DNA of 22,320 bases, from positions 1 through 22,320 of the forward strand of contig CAJTZY010000019.1 of the NCBI GenBank assembly GCA_910584085.1, read 5' to 3'. Shown here one piece after another: positions 7,920-14,910 of the stretch. Under the pieces are notes generated by a model that was not told the origin of the DNA, did no database searches, and saw nothing but the letters and a program-made list of their open reading frames with translations. Every line of letters starts with the position of its first letter. Position 1 is the stretch's first letter. The DNA comes from an uncultured Bacilli bacterium (GTDB lineage: Bacteria; Bacillota_I; Bacilli_A; RF39; UBA660). A program made the translations under genes and the position numbers.

Positions 7920-9354
7920 ATTCCTCCTTTACTATTCCTCTAAAGCCTAGAACCTCTTCTATTTTATTTGCTATATTAAGTGTCAAACCATCTTCAAAGC
8001 ATCTACCTGTAATGTTAATTCCAATTGGCATATCACTTACAAATCCATTTGGAATTGTTATACTAGGAAATCCCCCAAAATTACCTATAGCCATATGATT
8101 TTCTAGCATTAAATATCTTGGTGACATTCTATCTATTTCACCATCAAATGTAGGCGCGATACCACCACTTGCCGGAAGTATCATAGCGTCATATTTTTTA
8201 TATAATTCATTCATTTTATCAACAATTATTCTTCTAAGTCTACCCGCATTTTTGAATAACCTTTCTTGATTTTCTCTTTGAAGAATATAACTACCTAATA
8301 TAAATCTTCTTTTTATGAGTTCACTGAATCCTTTAGTTCTAGCATCAAACATTATCTCATTTATATTATTTCCCTCTCCTCTAGGTCCAAAAGGTATTCC
8401 AGTAAGGTTAGAGTTATTACTTGTTGCCTCTGCACAACTTATAGTCATATAAGCAGGATATATTGCTTTAAGTAACTTTTCATCAAAAGATATTTCCTCT
8501 ACTTCAAAGCCAATATTTTTACATTTTTCTATAGTTCCTTTAAATTTTCTTAGGACATCAAGAGTCTCTTCACCAGCATCTTTATATAAATCTAAATCTG
8601 TTAATTCTTTTATATAAAATAATTTTTTACCTTTAATATCATTATCTATCATATCTGCATATTTTACTTCCTCATCTGGGAGTGAAGTCATATCACGTTC
8701 ATCTTTTCCTTTTAAGATATCTGTAACAATTGCAGCATCCCTTACACATCTAGTAAAGCATCCTACATGATCTAGACTTGATGCGAATGCGAATAAACCA
8801 TATCTAGAAATTCTACCATATGTTGGTTTAAATCCTACCACTCCGCCGAATGCAGCTGGTTTACGAATTGAATCTCCTGTATCTGAACCAAGGGAAAATG
8901 GTACTATACCTAATGCGACTGCTGCCGCACTTCCCGCAGAAGATCCCCCTATTTGGTGATTTTTGTTCCATGGATTTCTCACTATTCCAGTATGTCCTGT
9001 AGTTCCTGTTCCACCCATTGCAAGTTCATCAAGTACAGTTTTACCCACAAGTACACATCCTGCCTCTTTTAACTTTTTGTATGCAGTTGCATCATAAACT
9101 GGAACATAATCCTTTAATATATTAGAAGAAGCGGTTGAAAGTATTCCCTTAGTTGAAAAGTTATCCTTTATCGCATAAGGTATACCACTAAGTATAGAAT
9201 CACTTTCTTCTTCTATTTTTTCATCTATTATAGTTACAAATGGATTAAATTCATCCTGGTATTTATGAGCAAGCTTATTTGCTTTTTCAAATAATTGCTC
9301 ACTTGTTACTACTTTGTTATCTAAATCACTTCTTAAATCTACTATTGTTTTCAT
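7909..9354 (-). CDS. gatA: Asp/Glu-tRNA amidotransferase subunit A (GatA)
   Basis: This amidase-signature subunit releases ammonia from glutamine for GatB. It is 481 aa, full length. The Ser-cisSer-Lys triad is present: K63 in AIKDN, S139 in GGSSAGS, and nucleophile S162. The residue before the nucleophile is Asp161 (SDTGDSIRKPA) where most GatA proteins have Gly (SDTGGSIRQPA). I recall this as a recurring clostridial-type variant, so activity is probably kept. The start overlaps the gatC stop in an ATGA junction, implying translational coupling. Confidence 0.96.
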   Translation of the reverse strand: MKTIVDLRSDLDNKVVTSEQLFEKANKLAHKYQDEFNPFVTIIDEKIEEESDSILSGIPYAIKDNFSTKGILSTASSNILKDYVPVYDATAYKKLKEAGCVLVGKTVLDELAMGGTGTTGHTGIVRNPWNKNHQIGGSSAGSAAAVALGIVPFSLGSDTGDSIRKPAAFGGVVGFKPTYGRISRYGLFAFASSLDHVGCFTRCVRDAAIVTDILKGKDERDMTSLPDEEVKYADMIDNDIKGKKLFYIKELTDLDLYKDAGEETLDVLRKFKGTIEKCKNIGFEVEEISFDEKLLKAIYPAYMTISCAEATSNNSNLTGIPFGPRGEGNNINEIMFDARTKGFSELIKRRFILGSYILQRENQERLFKNAGRLRRIIVDKMNELYKKYDAMILPASGGIAPTFDGEIDRMSPRYLMLENHMAIGNFGGFPSITIPNGFVSDMPIGINITGRCFEDGLTLNIANKIEEVLGFRGIVKEEYDV

Positions 9355-9644
9355 TCTCCCACCACCTTTGGTACCTTTACTTGATTTGCTTTTGTTTCTT
9401 TTGCGTTTGCTAAAACCTCATCATTTGTAAGGCAATCGCAAGCGACATCCTCTCTTAAATCTGCATGATATATTACATATGGAAATGTCATAGGCTCTAT
9501 ATTTTCTATATTTTCAATTTCACCTATTAATGCCATATGTTTTTCAACAGTTTCAAATTCTTCAAGTGTTCTGTCATATCCTTCATCATCCATATCAAAC
9601 ATAAGCTTTGCTGCATAGTCTTTTAATTTTTCTTTAGTTACCAT
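9351..9644 (-). CDS. gatC: Asp/Glu-tRNA amidotransferase subunit C (GatC)
   Basis: GatC is the small subunit that wraps around and stabilises the GatA-GatB interface. It is 97 aa, typical. Seen: the N-terminal helical part, the EIENIENIEPM segment with P51, and the YVIYHADLREDVA region that contacts GatA. GGGAGG lies just upstream of the ATG. It is the first protein gene of the operon, and only about 20 bases separate its start from a terminator-like hairpin. No promoter can fit there, so expression must come by readthrough from the tRNA genes and T-box leader. Confidence 0.92.
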   Translation of the reverse strand: MVTKEKLKDYAAKLMFDMDDEGYDRTLEEFETVEKHMALIGEIENIENIEPMTFPYVIYHADLREDVACDCLTNDEVLANAKETKANQVKVPKVVGE

Positions 9645-9664
9645 AAACTATCCTCCCTATAAAC

Positions 9665-9689
9665 AAAAAAACAAGTACTAAGACTTGTT
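9665..9689 (-). terminator. Intrinsic terminator-like hairpin between tRNA-Asn and gatC
   Basis: On the minus strand AACAAGT and ACTTGTT form a 7-bp stem with a 6-base loop, followed by seven T's (plus-strand A's 9665-9671). It lies after the second tRNA and about 20 bases before gatC. It probably ends part of the tRNA transcript while letting some polymerase into gatCAB-aspS. Confidence 0.75.
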
Positions 9690-9699
9690 ACTATCAAAA

Positions 9700-9775
9700 T
9701 GGCGCCTGATGTAGGACTCGAACCTACGACCTAACGGTTAACAGCCGTGCGCTCTACCGACTGAGCTAATCAGGC
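9700..9775 (-). tRNA. tRNA-Asn (GTT), downstream copy
   Basis: The full cloverleaf runs from 9775 to 9703, with CCA encoded at 9702-9700. The anticodon GTT (9740-9742 on the plus strand) sits in loop CTGTTAA. The acceptor stem is GCCTGAT/ATCAGGC with discriminator G. From the end of the acceptor stem through the T arm it is identical to the neighbouring copy. The first pair is G1-C72, not the U1-A72 pair usual for bacterial tRNA-Asn that is a GatCAB substrate. Confidence 0.97.
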
Positions 9776-9782
9776 ATTAAAA

Positions 9783-9858
9783 TGGCGCTCAATGTAGGAC
9801 TCGAACCTACGACCTAACGGTTAACAGCCGTGCGCTCTACCGACTGAGCTAATTGAGC
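9783..9858 (-). tRNA. tRNA-Asn (GTT), T-box-proximal copy
   Basis: The full cloverleaf runs from 9858 to 9786, with CCA encoded at 9785-9783. The anticodon GTT is at 9823-9825 on the plus strand. The acceptor stem is GCTCAAT/ATTGAGC with discriminator G. It differs from the other copy only in the acceptor stem and also starts with G1-C72. It begins 13 bases after the T-box hairpin and must be processed out of the leader transcript. Confidence 0.97.
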
Positions 9859-9871
9859 ATTTTTTAATAGT

Positions 9872-9897
9872 ATCCGTCTCTTTTTCTTGGGACGAAT
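9872..9897 (-). terminator. T-box expression-platform hairpin without a U-tract
   Basis: ATTCGTC (9897-9891) and GACGGAT (9878-9872) form a 7-bp stem, with one G-U pair, where the T-box terminator should be. The downstream bases are ACTATTAAAAAATG, so the run is A's, not T's, on the transcribed strand. It may terminate poorly or work by another mechanism. Confidence 0.45.
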
Positions 9898-10124
9898 TAC
9901 TTTTCCGCGGTGCCACCCAAATTGTCATAATGACCACTTTACCGATTCAATCAAATCGTGTAATTTTTAACGGGTTACAACCGATTAACTTTACTCGTGT
10001 TCAAGTTAATAGTTCCTGAGTGTTATTCATAATATACTTAATTGTTAGCTTCCACCATACCTAACTCGCTTTAATCAGTACTTATTACTACTTCTCTCAA
10101 TCAACACTTTTAAAAAAGTTTACG
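9872..10124 (-). promoter_or_regulatory. T-box riboswitch, Asn specifier
   Basis: This leader RNA senses uncharged tRNA. The T-box sequence TGGGTGGCACCGCGG is at 9919-9905, where it pairs with the tRNA acceptor end. Stem I is recognisable: a base helix TTGAG/CTCAG, a loop E pair AGTA/GAA, helix GTAATA/TATTAT, and the distal GCGAG..GGTGGAAGC element. The specifier loop reads GAATAACAC, and AAC (10024-10022) followed by A fits Asn. This matches the downstream tRNA-Asn, GatCAB and AspRS. GAA also occurs four bases upstream, but it is used in the loop E motif. A T-box on a transamidation operon is known from Clostridium acetobutylicum. Confidence 0.95.
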
Positions 10125-10130
10125 TATTTA

Positions 10131-10159
10131 ATTATAGATTAGTTTTATTAATTTGTCAA
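10131..10159 (-). promoter_or_regulatory. Consensus sigma-A promoter of the T-box/tRNA-Asn/gatCAB-aspS operon
   Basis: A perfect TTGACA (10159-10154) and perfect TATAAT (10136-10131) are separated by 17 bp, placing the transcription start near 10124, just before stem I of the T-box. It is the only promoter seen for the whole operon. Bases 10160-10303 hold nothing I can support. Confidence 0.9.
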
Positions 10160-10303
10160 TATAATTTTGACACTTTTTTTGTCTATATAATAATAAAATC
10201 CCTAGTATAATAAAAAAATTAGTATTATTTCAATTTTTAGAACATACAAAAAATATTTTATGCATTTGTTTTTATCATTAACAAATATTATAATTCCATA
10301 ATA

Positions 10304-10350
10304 AAAGTCAAGAAATCTAAACAAATTTGCTTTCTTGGACTCTTGACTTT
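10304..10350 (-). terminator. Long-stem hairpin, likely terminator of the small membrane-protein gene
   Basis: AAAGTCAAGA (10304-10313) and TCTTGACTTT (10341-10350) form a perfect 10-bp stem with a 27-base loop. On the minus strand it ends in CTTTTATTAT, a weak T-tract. Inside the loop side is an imperfect copy (TCTTGGACT) that could pair as an alternative. Confidence 0.5.
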
Positions 10351-10413
10351 ATTGAATATCTCCTAAACATAGCTCATATCAAACTACTATTTTTTATGTT
10401 TACCTTCATCATT

Positions 10414-10587
10414 TTATTTATCATCTCCATTTTTTACCGATCTTGTTCCTAAAAAGAAGCCTACTACAGTTGCTAGTATACTTTTTAATGTTTCATCTAT
10501 TGGTATTTGTCTTATTATACAATATGCAAATAAGAACATTACTACCACAGTTATAAATGATTTTAAGTCATTCCACGCTTTTTTCAT
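10414..10587 (-). CDS. Small two-helix membrane protein (57 aa)
   Basis: The protein starts MKKAWNDLKSFITVVVMFLF and ends VKNGDDK. Two hydrophobic helices can be seen: about residues 11-25 (FITVVVMFLFAYCII) and 34-47 (LKSILATVVGFFLG), joined by a short polar turn (RQIPIDET). A Shine-Dalgarno GAGGGTG lies about 8 bases before the ATG. Size, topology and basic N-terminus resemble small phage holins or holin-like proteins, but I cannot assign a family. It stands alone between the T-box operon and a broken ORF6N gene, so it may be a phage remnant. Confidence 0.75.
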   Translation of the reverse strand: MKKAWNDLKSFITVVVMFLFAYCIIRQIPIDETLKSILATVVGFFLGTRSVKNGDDK

Positions 10588-10654
10588 TTCTTATCACCCT
10601 CACTCCTAATTTAATTAATGCAAATACTATTATTCTACCAATTATAGGTGACAC

Positions 10655-10663
10655 AGTATACCA
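10655..10663 (-). promoter_or_regulatory. Possible extended -10 promoter for the small membrane-protein gene
   Basis: On the minus strand TGG directly precedes TATACT (10660-10655), an extended -10 form. There is no good -35. It lies about 70 bases upstream of the ATG. Apart from this, 10588-10819 shows no gene. Confidence 0.35.
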
Positions 10664-10819
10664 CACATTGATCACTTTTTTCACTAAGCATATCTATAAC
10701 AATCTAACAACTTAATCTCATAATATTATTTTCATTTCATTTATTAAATAATTAATTCATAGATACCTTGTATTTAACTTCCTTAAATATTAAGTGTTTT
10801 TTATATCTATATCATTTGC

Positions 10820-11700
10820 TTATAGATTGTTTACTTTTTCCATTAATGATTCTTTTACCATTTCATCCTCAAGTATATTTATACTAAATACTTTATTTCC
10901 TATTTTGTTTATAGATGCTCTACAATGATAGAAAATTGTCTTATCTATTATAAAATATCTATCATGAAATTTATCACTATAAATTACATTTAAATTATTA
11001 TATTGTTTATTATATTTTTCTATATCTAATTTAGTTAACAGTCCTTTTGTTTTTGTTATTAGAGTTACCTTAGAATTTATATTTTTTATTATACCTAATA
11101 AAACTTTACCTGCATATCCATCTATTATAATTAATTCACTTTTTGCATACTCATTATATCTATTATTTTGGAATATGCGTCATATATTTGACCATCAAAG
11201 TATATCTCATTTATTTTTCGTTTCTCTTCAAATTTATTAAATGATTCTTGTAGTAATTTTATATCCTCAGTATTTTTCATAACTTGATTATTTATATATT
11301 TTTGTTCTATTAAATTTGCTGATATATATTTACGCATAGCAACAAATGCATCCATAATTGAAATACTAACTTTAGTTGCAATATTTGTTTTAAGAATAGT
11401 TGCAAGCATTGCTACACCTTGTTCTGTAAAAACTCTAGGACTATTTCTTCTCCCTCCATAATTATTATTTTTTGAACTTGAGGTCAAAAATTTTGACCTC
11501 AAATAATGATATTCTTCGCCTATCAAAATCCATGAAAATCTATCTGAAAATTTATCTAAATTATTTTTTACAACTTGATTTATTTCTTTTGTTCCATTTT
11601 TACATTGATAAAGTTTTGCTAAGTCACTATCTAACATAACTTGTTTTCCTCTTACTTCATATATTAAATTTTCTATATTTATCTCTTTTACTTCATTCAT
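10820..11700 (-). pseudogene. ORF6N-domain protein, frameshifted
   Basis: The intact front part (11700-11131, 189 aa) is an ORF6N DNA-binding-type protein, common in phages and mobile DNA: IENLIYEVRGKQVMLDSDLAKLY, then RNSPRVFTEQGVAMLATIL and a helical stretch ending YFDGQIYDAYSKIID. It stops soon after at 11131. From 11152 to 10820 another frame encodes the missing C-terminal half, EYAKSELIIIDGYAGKVLLG through FHDRYFIID to LMEKVNNL, which is the usual ending of long ORF6N proteins. One lost base near 11152-11156 explains the break. AGGAGG precedes the start and TATAAT lies about 23 bases upstream of the ATG. The truncated protein could still be made and bind DNA. Confidence 0.85.
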
Positions 11701-11768
11701 CTTTATTTCCTCCTAATTATATTATACGAGAAAACTTTCCTATTTCCCTTTTTGTGTAAAAAATAAAT

Positions 11769-11792
11769 AAAAAAAAGAGAAAATTTATTCTC
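11769..11792 (-). terminator. Rho-independent terminator of mtaB
   Basis: On the minus strand GAGAA and TTCTC pair across a 6-base loop, followed by eight T's (plus-strand A's 11769-11776). The stem includes the mtaB stop codon. Confidence 0.65.
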
Positions 11793-13056
11793 CTATGCAA
11801 TATGGATATTCTATTTTTTTTATTTTAACTTCTTTGAATATATTTAAATCTTTTATTGTTCCTTTACACTTTACTAATAAATAATTACCAGTATGCCCTG
11901 TTATAAAGCCATCTTTATACATTTCTGGTAGAAAAGTCACATTTTTATTTATACATTTACTAAAATACTCTAATTCTAATTTTTTACTTATATCAATTAA
12001 ACGTTTTACCCTACCTTTTTTAGTGACATCATCTATATGATTAGGTAACTCTTCTGCTTTTGTTCCTTTTCTAAGTGAAAACGGAAAAACATGTATTTTA
12101 GAAAATTTAATTTTCTCTACCGTATCAACTGTTTCTTCAAAAAGTTCATTTGTCTCTCCAGGAAATCCAACTATTATATCAGTTGTTATTGAAATATTGG
12201 GTCTAATATTTCTAATTTTTTCTATTTTTTTTATAAAATATTCTTTATTATATTTTCTATTCATAAGTTCAAGTATTTTGTTTGAACCTGATTGAATAGG
12301 TATATGCATGTGATCTACTAATATCTTACTAGAATGTAACGTCTCTATAAATTCATCATCAAGTTCTGTTACTTCTATTGATGATATCCTAAGTCTTTCA
12401 AGGCCGTCGATTTTTTCTATTTCTTTTAGTAATTTAGATAATGTATAATCATTTAAATCTGCTCCATAATGTCCAGTATGAATGCCTGTTAAAACTATCT
12501 CTTTATGTCCATCCTTAACTAATGTTTTAATTTCATCTATAACTACCTCTCGATTTTTACTTCTAACTTTACCCCTTGCAAAAGGTATAATGCAGTAACT
12601 ACAGTAATTCTCACAACCATCTTCTATTTTTACAAATGCTCTTGTCTTATTAAAATTATTTAAACACATGTCTTCAAAAGGCTTATCCATTATATCAGTA
12701 ACTTCCATAATAGGAATACCCTCTTTTTTATACTTTTCTATATACTCCACTATTTTACTTTTACCACTATTTCCAAGTACTATTGACACATTTAAATCTT
12801 TTAATAATCCATAATTTACTTGTGTCATACAGCCAATTGCAATTACTATAGAGTTTTTATGGTTGTTTATTACTTTTCTAATTGTTTTAAGTGATTTATT
12901 ATCACTTGTATTTGTAACAGTACAAGTATTTATTATATATATATCAGCATCATCTTCAGTAGATTCTATATATCCATTATTCATTAATTTATCTCTTATA
13001 ACATTAGATTCATAAGTATTTACTTTGCAACCTAGTGTATAAATATAAAACTTCAT
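11785..13056 (-). CDS. mtaB: tRNA t6A37 methylthiotransferase MtaB (radical SAM)
   Basis: MtaB converts t6A37 to ms2t6A37 in tRNAs that read ANN codons, using two iron-sulfur clusters and S-adenosylmethionine. Seen: the UPF0004 domain with Cys10 (TLGCKVN), Cys45 (INTCTVTN) and Cys76 (IGCMTQ); the radical-SAM motif CxxxCxxC at 148-155 (CENYCSYC); and a C-terminal TRAM-like segment (ITGHTGNYLLVKCKG). The ATG at 13056 (423 aa) is chosen because GGAAGTGG precedes it and MKFYIYTLGCKVN fits the family start. An in-frame TTG at 13107 would add an unlikely MLDFFFIRC leader. It follows the ankyrin/lectin operon by 59 bases with no strong hairpin between, so readthrough is possible, but it is a housekeeping gene. 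Confidence 0.93.
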   Translation of the reverse strand: MKFYIYTLGCKVNTYESNVIRDKLMNNGYIESTEDDADIYIINTCTVTNTSDNKSLKTIRKVINNHKNSIVIAIGCMTQVNYGLLKDLNVSIVLGNSGKSKIVEYIEKYKKEGIPIMEVTDIMDKPFEDMCLNNFNKTRAFVKIEDGCENYCSYCIIPFARGKVRSKNREVVIDEIKTLVKDGHKEIVLTGIHTGHYGADLNDYTLSKLLKEIEKIDGLERLRISSIEVTELDDEFIETLHSSKILVDHMHIPIQSGSNKILELMNRKYNKEYFIKKIEKIRNIRPNISITTDIIVGFPGETNELFEETVDTVEKIKFSKIHVFPFSLRKGTKAEELPNHIDDVTKKGRVKRLIDISKKLELEYFSKCINKNVTFLPEMYKDGFITGHTGNYLLVKCKGTIKDLNIFKEVKIKKIEYPYCIGE

Positions 13057-13115
13057 ATAACCACTTCCAACATATAGTTTACACCTAATAAAAAAAAAAT
13101 CAAGCAAACACTTTA

Positions 13116-13856
13116 CTATTTTCTTAATTTTTTTTGATAATTTTCTCCTAGTACCTTAGAACAATCATCAATAGCCTCTTCTAGCTCTTTTATTGCATCT
13201 TCTATTACTTCTGTTTCTGCTTTTTCTTTTGGAGTGTTTATTGTTTTTAAAAAATTTATAAATTCATTTTCTTCTTCAGTTTTTGTATATTTTTCAAGTA
13301 TTTCTATACATTTTATTATACTTTTTTCATCTTTTCCTTTTTCTATATTTTTTTGTTTTAAATACTTAGCATAGTCAGGTGGTTTTTGTATATATAAATT
13401 TTTATAATTACAATTTGCACCCAGTAATATTAATATTTCAAGTAATTCAGGCATATTAAATTCCATACTAAGTTTTATATAAATTTGATTTAAATTAACA
13501 TCATATAAATTTATATTTGCTCCTGCTTTAATAAGTGCGAGACATACTTCAAAATTATGTGCTCTTATAGCAAGTTCAAGTAAAGTTCTTTTAGGTGTTT
13601 TTTCCCTTATATAATTTACATTAGCTCCCTCTAATATATAATCTATTCTTTTTTCGTTTACAAGCTTACTTTTCATATTAATAAGTGAATTTGAAAGAAG
13701 AAAAGCCATAGTATTACTTTCATCCTCTGATACTTGTTTTATTTTACTTCTAAATTCCTTTATACTATTATCATCTAAACCATATTCTTTTAACTTTTTT
13801 TGCTTTTTTTGTTCTAGTTTATCTTCTGCTGATTTAAATATATTTTCGTAATTCAT
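13116..13856 (-). CDS. Ankyrin-repeat protein, last gene of the MoxR-VWA operon
   Basis: This 246-aa protein has the shared header MNYENIFK (1-8) and KLKEYGLDDNSIKEFRSKIK (about 21-40). About three degenerate ankyrin repeats cover 65-150 (YILEGANVNY, ALIKAGANINLYD, ILILLGANCNYKN). The C-terminal tail is AIKELEEAIDDCSKVLGE then NYQKKLRK. There is no lectin-like domain, signal peptide or membrane segment. Ankyrin repeats bind proteins, so it is probably an adaptor or sensor in the cytoplasm. It lies 16 bases after the previous gene and is likely co-transcribed with the ATPase and VWA genes upstream. Its tail is closest to that of the next gene, so the two probably arose by duplication. Confidence 0.87.
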   Translation of the reverse strand: MNYENIFKSAEDKLEQKKQKKLKEYGLDDNSIKEFRSKIKQVSEDESNTMAFLLSNSLINMKSKLVNEKRIDYILEGANVNYIREKTPKRTLLELAIRAHNFEVCLALIKAGANINLYDVNLNQIYIKLSMEFNMPELLEILILLGANCNYKNLYIQKPPDYAKYLKQKNIEKGKDEKSIIKCIEILEKYTKTEEENEFINFLKTINTPKEKAETEVIEDAIKELEEAIDDCSKVLGENYQKKLRK

Positions 13857-13860
13857 TTTA

Positions 13861-13898
13861 TCGCCTACTTTTTTATTTTATTAATTTCTTTTGATAAT
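13861..13898 (-). repeat. 38-bp junction direct repeat, copy 1
   Basis: This segment is identical to 14873-14910. It spans the end of one gene, the intergenic gap and the ribosome binding site of the next, marking the edge of a gene duplication. Confidence 0.85.
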
Positions 13899-14868
13899 TT
13901 TCTTCTAGTACTTTAGAGCAATCATTAATAGCATCTTCTAGTTCTTTTATTGCATCTTCTACTACTTCTATCTCTATTTTTTCTTTAGGATTTTTATAAT
14001 TAATTACACTTGGTATTATTTCTTTTGATAAATAATTATCCATAAACTTCTTTATATTCATTTTATCAAAATTATCACCAGTATAATTTCTTTCGTTATT
14101 AAATTGAATTCCTGATACTATTATATTTTTAGTGATTGCTATATCATTTTTTTCATCCACTAACCATTTTATGGGGCTAACACTAATCCAAACAAAATCT
14201 CCATCTTTATATTTTTCTCCATTTGAAAATATTATTTCATTACCATCAAAATCTGAATTAACCTTAACTCTAACATATTTTTTACCATTATATTCATATT
14301 CTATATGTTCCTGTGATTCAAAACCTTTATCATACTCATCATAATGTCTAGAATCTGTTGTATAAACTTTTCCTGTTTTATTTAATTTATTCTCTTCATA
14401 TAATTTTTCTAATAATTTGCTTAAATCATTAGAACATACCCACTGTGGATATTCTCCAAATTCTACTTCGAGAATACCATTTCTCCAACTCACTACGTTT
14501 GAGGAGATTCTAGAGATTGATGAGAACAGTAAAGTTGGACGACAACCACCATCACGTAGACTAACAAGACTCCAAAACTTATATCCGTGATAGTCAACCG
14601 CGCGGGCGGTGTTACTTGTTGGACTTTTAGTCCACCACCATCCTGTTCTATTAGCTAATGATTTTTCATCATTAGTAAATGCATTATAATCTATATATCC
14701 ACCTAATACTACAGAAAAATCTGTTATCGCAGCAGTTTTTCCATATTTTTTAAAGATTTTTAAAGATTCTACTTGTTCTATTGTTAAAAGATCTAATTTA
14801 ATTAAATCATATTGTTTAAATTTTTCTAATCTTTCTTGTTCTTTTTTAAATATATTTGCATAATTCAT
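13873..14868 (-). CDS. Lectin-like (permuted DUF6273-type) protein with variable region
   Basis: This 331-aa protein has a short MNYANIFK header and no ankyrin repeats. Residues 27-118 match the C-terminal half of DUF6273/C-type-lectin-like domains (LLTIEQ, AITDFSVVLGG, GWWWTKSP, CRPTLLFS). Residues 132-286 match their N-terminal half (VEFGEYPQW, YTTDSR, SPIKWLVDEKNDIAITKNIIVSGIQF, NIKKFMDNYL), so the halves are in reversed order. The tail is DAIKELEDAINDCSKVLEENYQKKLIK. Nearly all of it is close to identical to the next gene upstream except residues 84-129, which are radically different, GC-enriched and rich in CGT/CGC/GCC codons. A binding or recognition role is likely, but no ligand can be read from the sequence. 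Confidence 0.87.
   Translation of the reverse strand: MNYANIFKKEQERLEKFKQYDLIKLDLLTIEQVESLKIFKKYGKTAAITDFSVVLGGYIDYNAFTNDEKSLANRTGWWWTKSPTSNTARAVDYHGYKFWSLVSLRDGGCRPTLLFSSISRISSNVVSWRNGILEVEFGEYPQWVCSNDLSKLLEKLYEENKLNKTGKVYTTDSRHYDEYDKGFESQEHIEYEYNGKKYVRVKVNSDFDGNEIIFSNGEKYKDGDFVWISVSPIKWLVDEKNDIAITKNIIVSGIQFNNERNYTGDNFDKMNIKKFMDNYLSKEIIPSVINYKNPKEKIEIEVVEDAIKELEDAINDCSKVLEENYQKKLIK
14447..14478 (-). repeat. Inverted repeat next to variable region A (IMH-like position)
   Basis: On the gene strand GGTATTCTC and GAGAATATCC pair with one bulged base around a 13-base loop. The same element is at 16020-16051, but the third lectin-like gene lacks the GGTATTCTC arm. Its place just 3' of the variable block is where DGR targets carry homing signals. 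That role is inferred. Confidence 0.5.
14482..14619 (-). other. Hypervariable block A in the lectin-like domain
   Basis: These 46 codons (residues 84-129) have about 45% G+C by hand count in a gene otherwise roughly a quarter to 30% G+C. They include GCC CGC GCG and several CGT codons that are rare in the neighbours. They align with block B over the same length with few identities, while flanks on both sides are nearly identical. Confidence 0.65.
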
Positions 14869-14872
14869 TCTA

Positions 14873-14910
14873 TCGCCTACTTTTTTATTTTATTAATTTC
14901 TTTTGATAAT
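14873..14910 (-). repeat. 38-bp junction direct repeat, copy 2
   Basis: Identical to 13861-13898. It covers the C-terminal codons of the 511-aa gene, the gap and the ribosome binding site of the 331-aa gene. Confidence 0.85.

Noticed and set aside
10022..10030. GAA in the T-box specifier loop as a second (Glu) specifier, as in the dual-reading clostridial T-box.
   Set aside because: The GAA fits the loop E motif opposite AGTA and does not overlap AAC by a one-base shift, so dual reading is not supported here.
13057..13107. TTG start of mtaB at 13107.
   Set aside because: It adds an atypical hydrophobic leader; the ATG at 13056 has a ribosome binding site and matches the family start.
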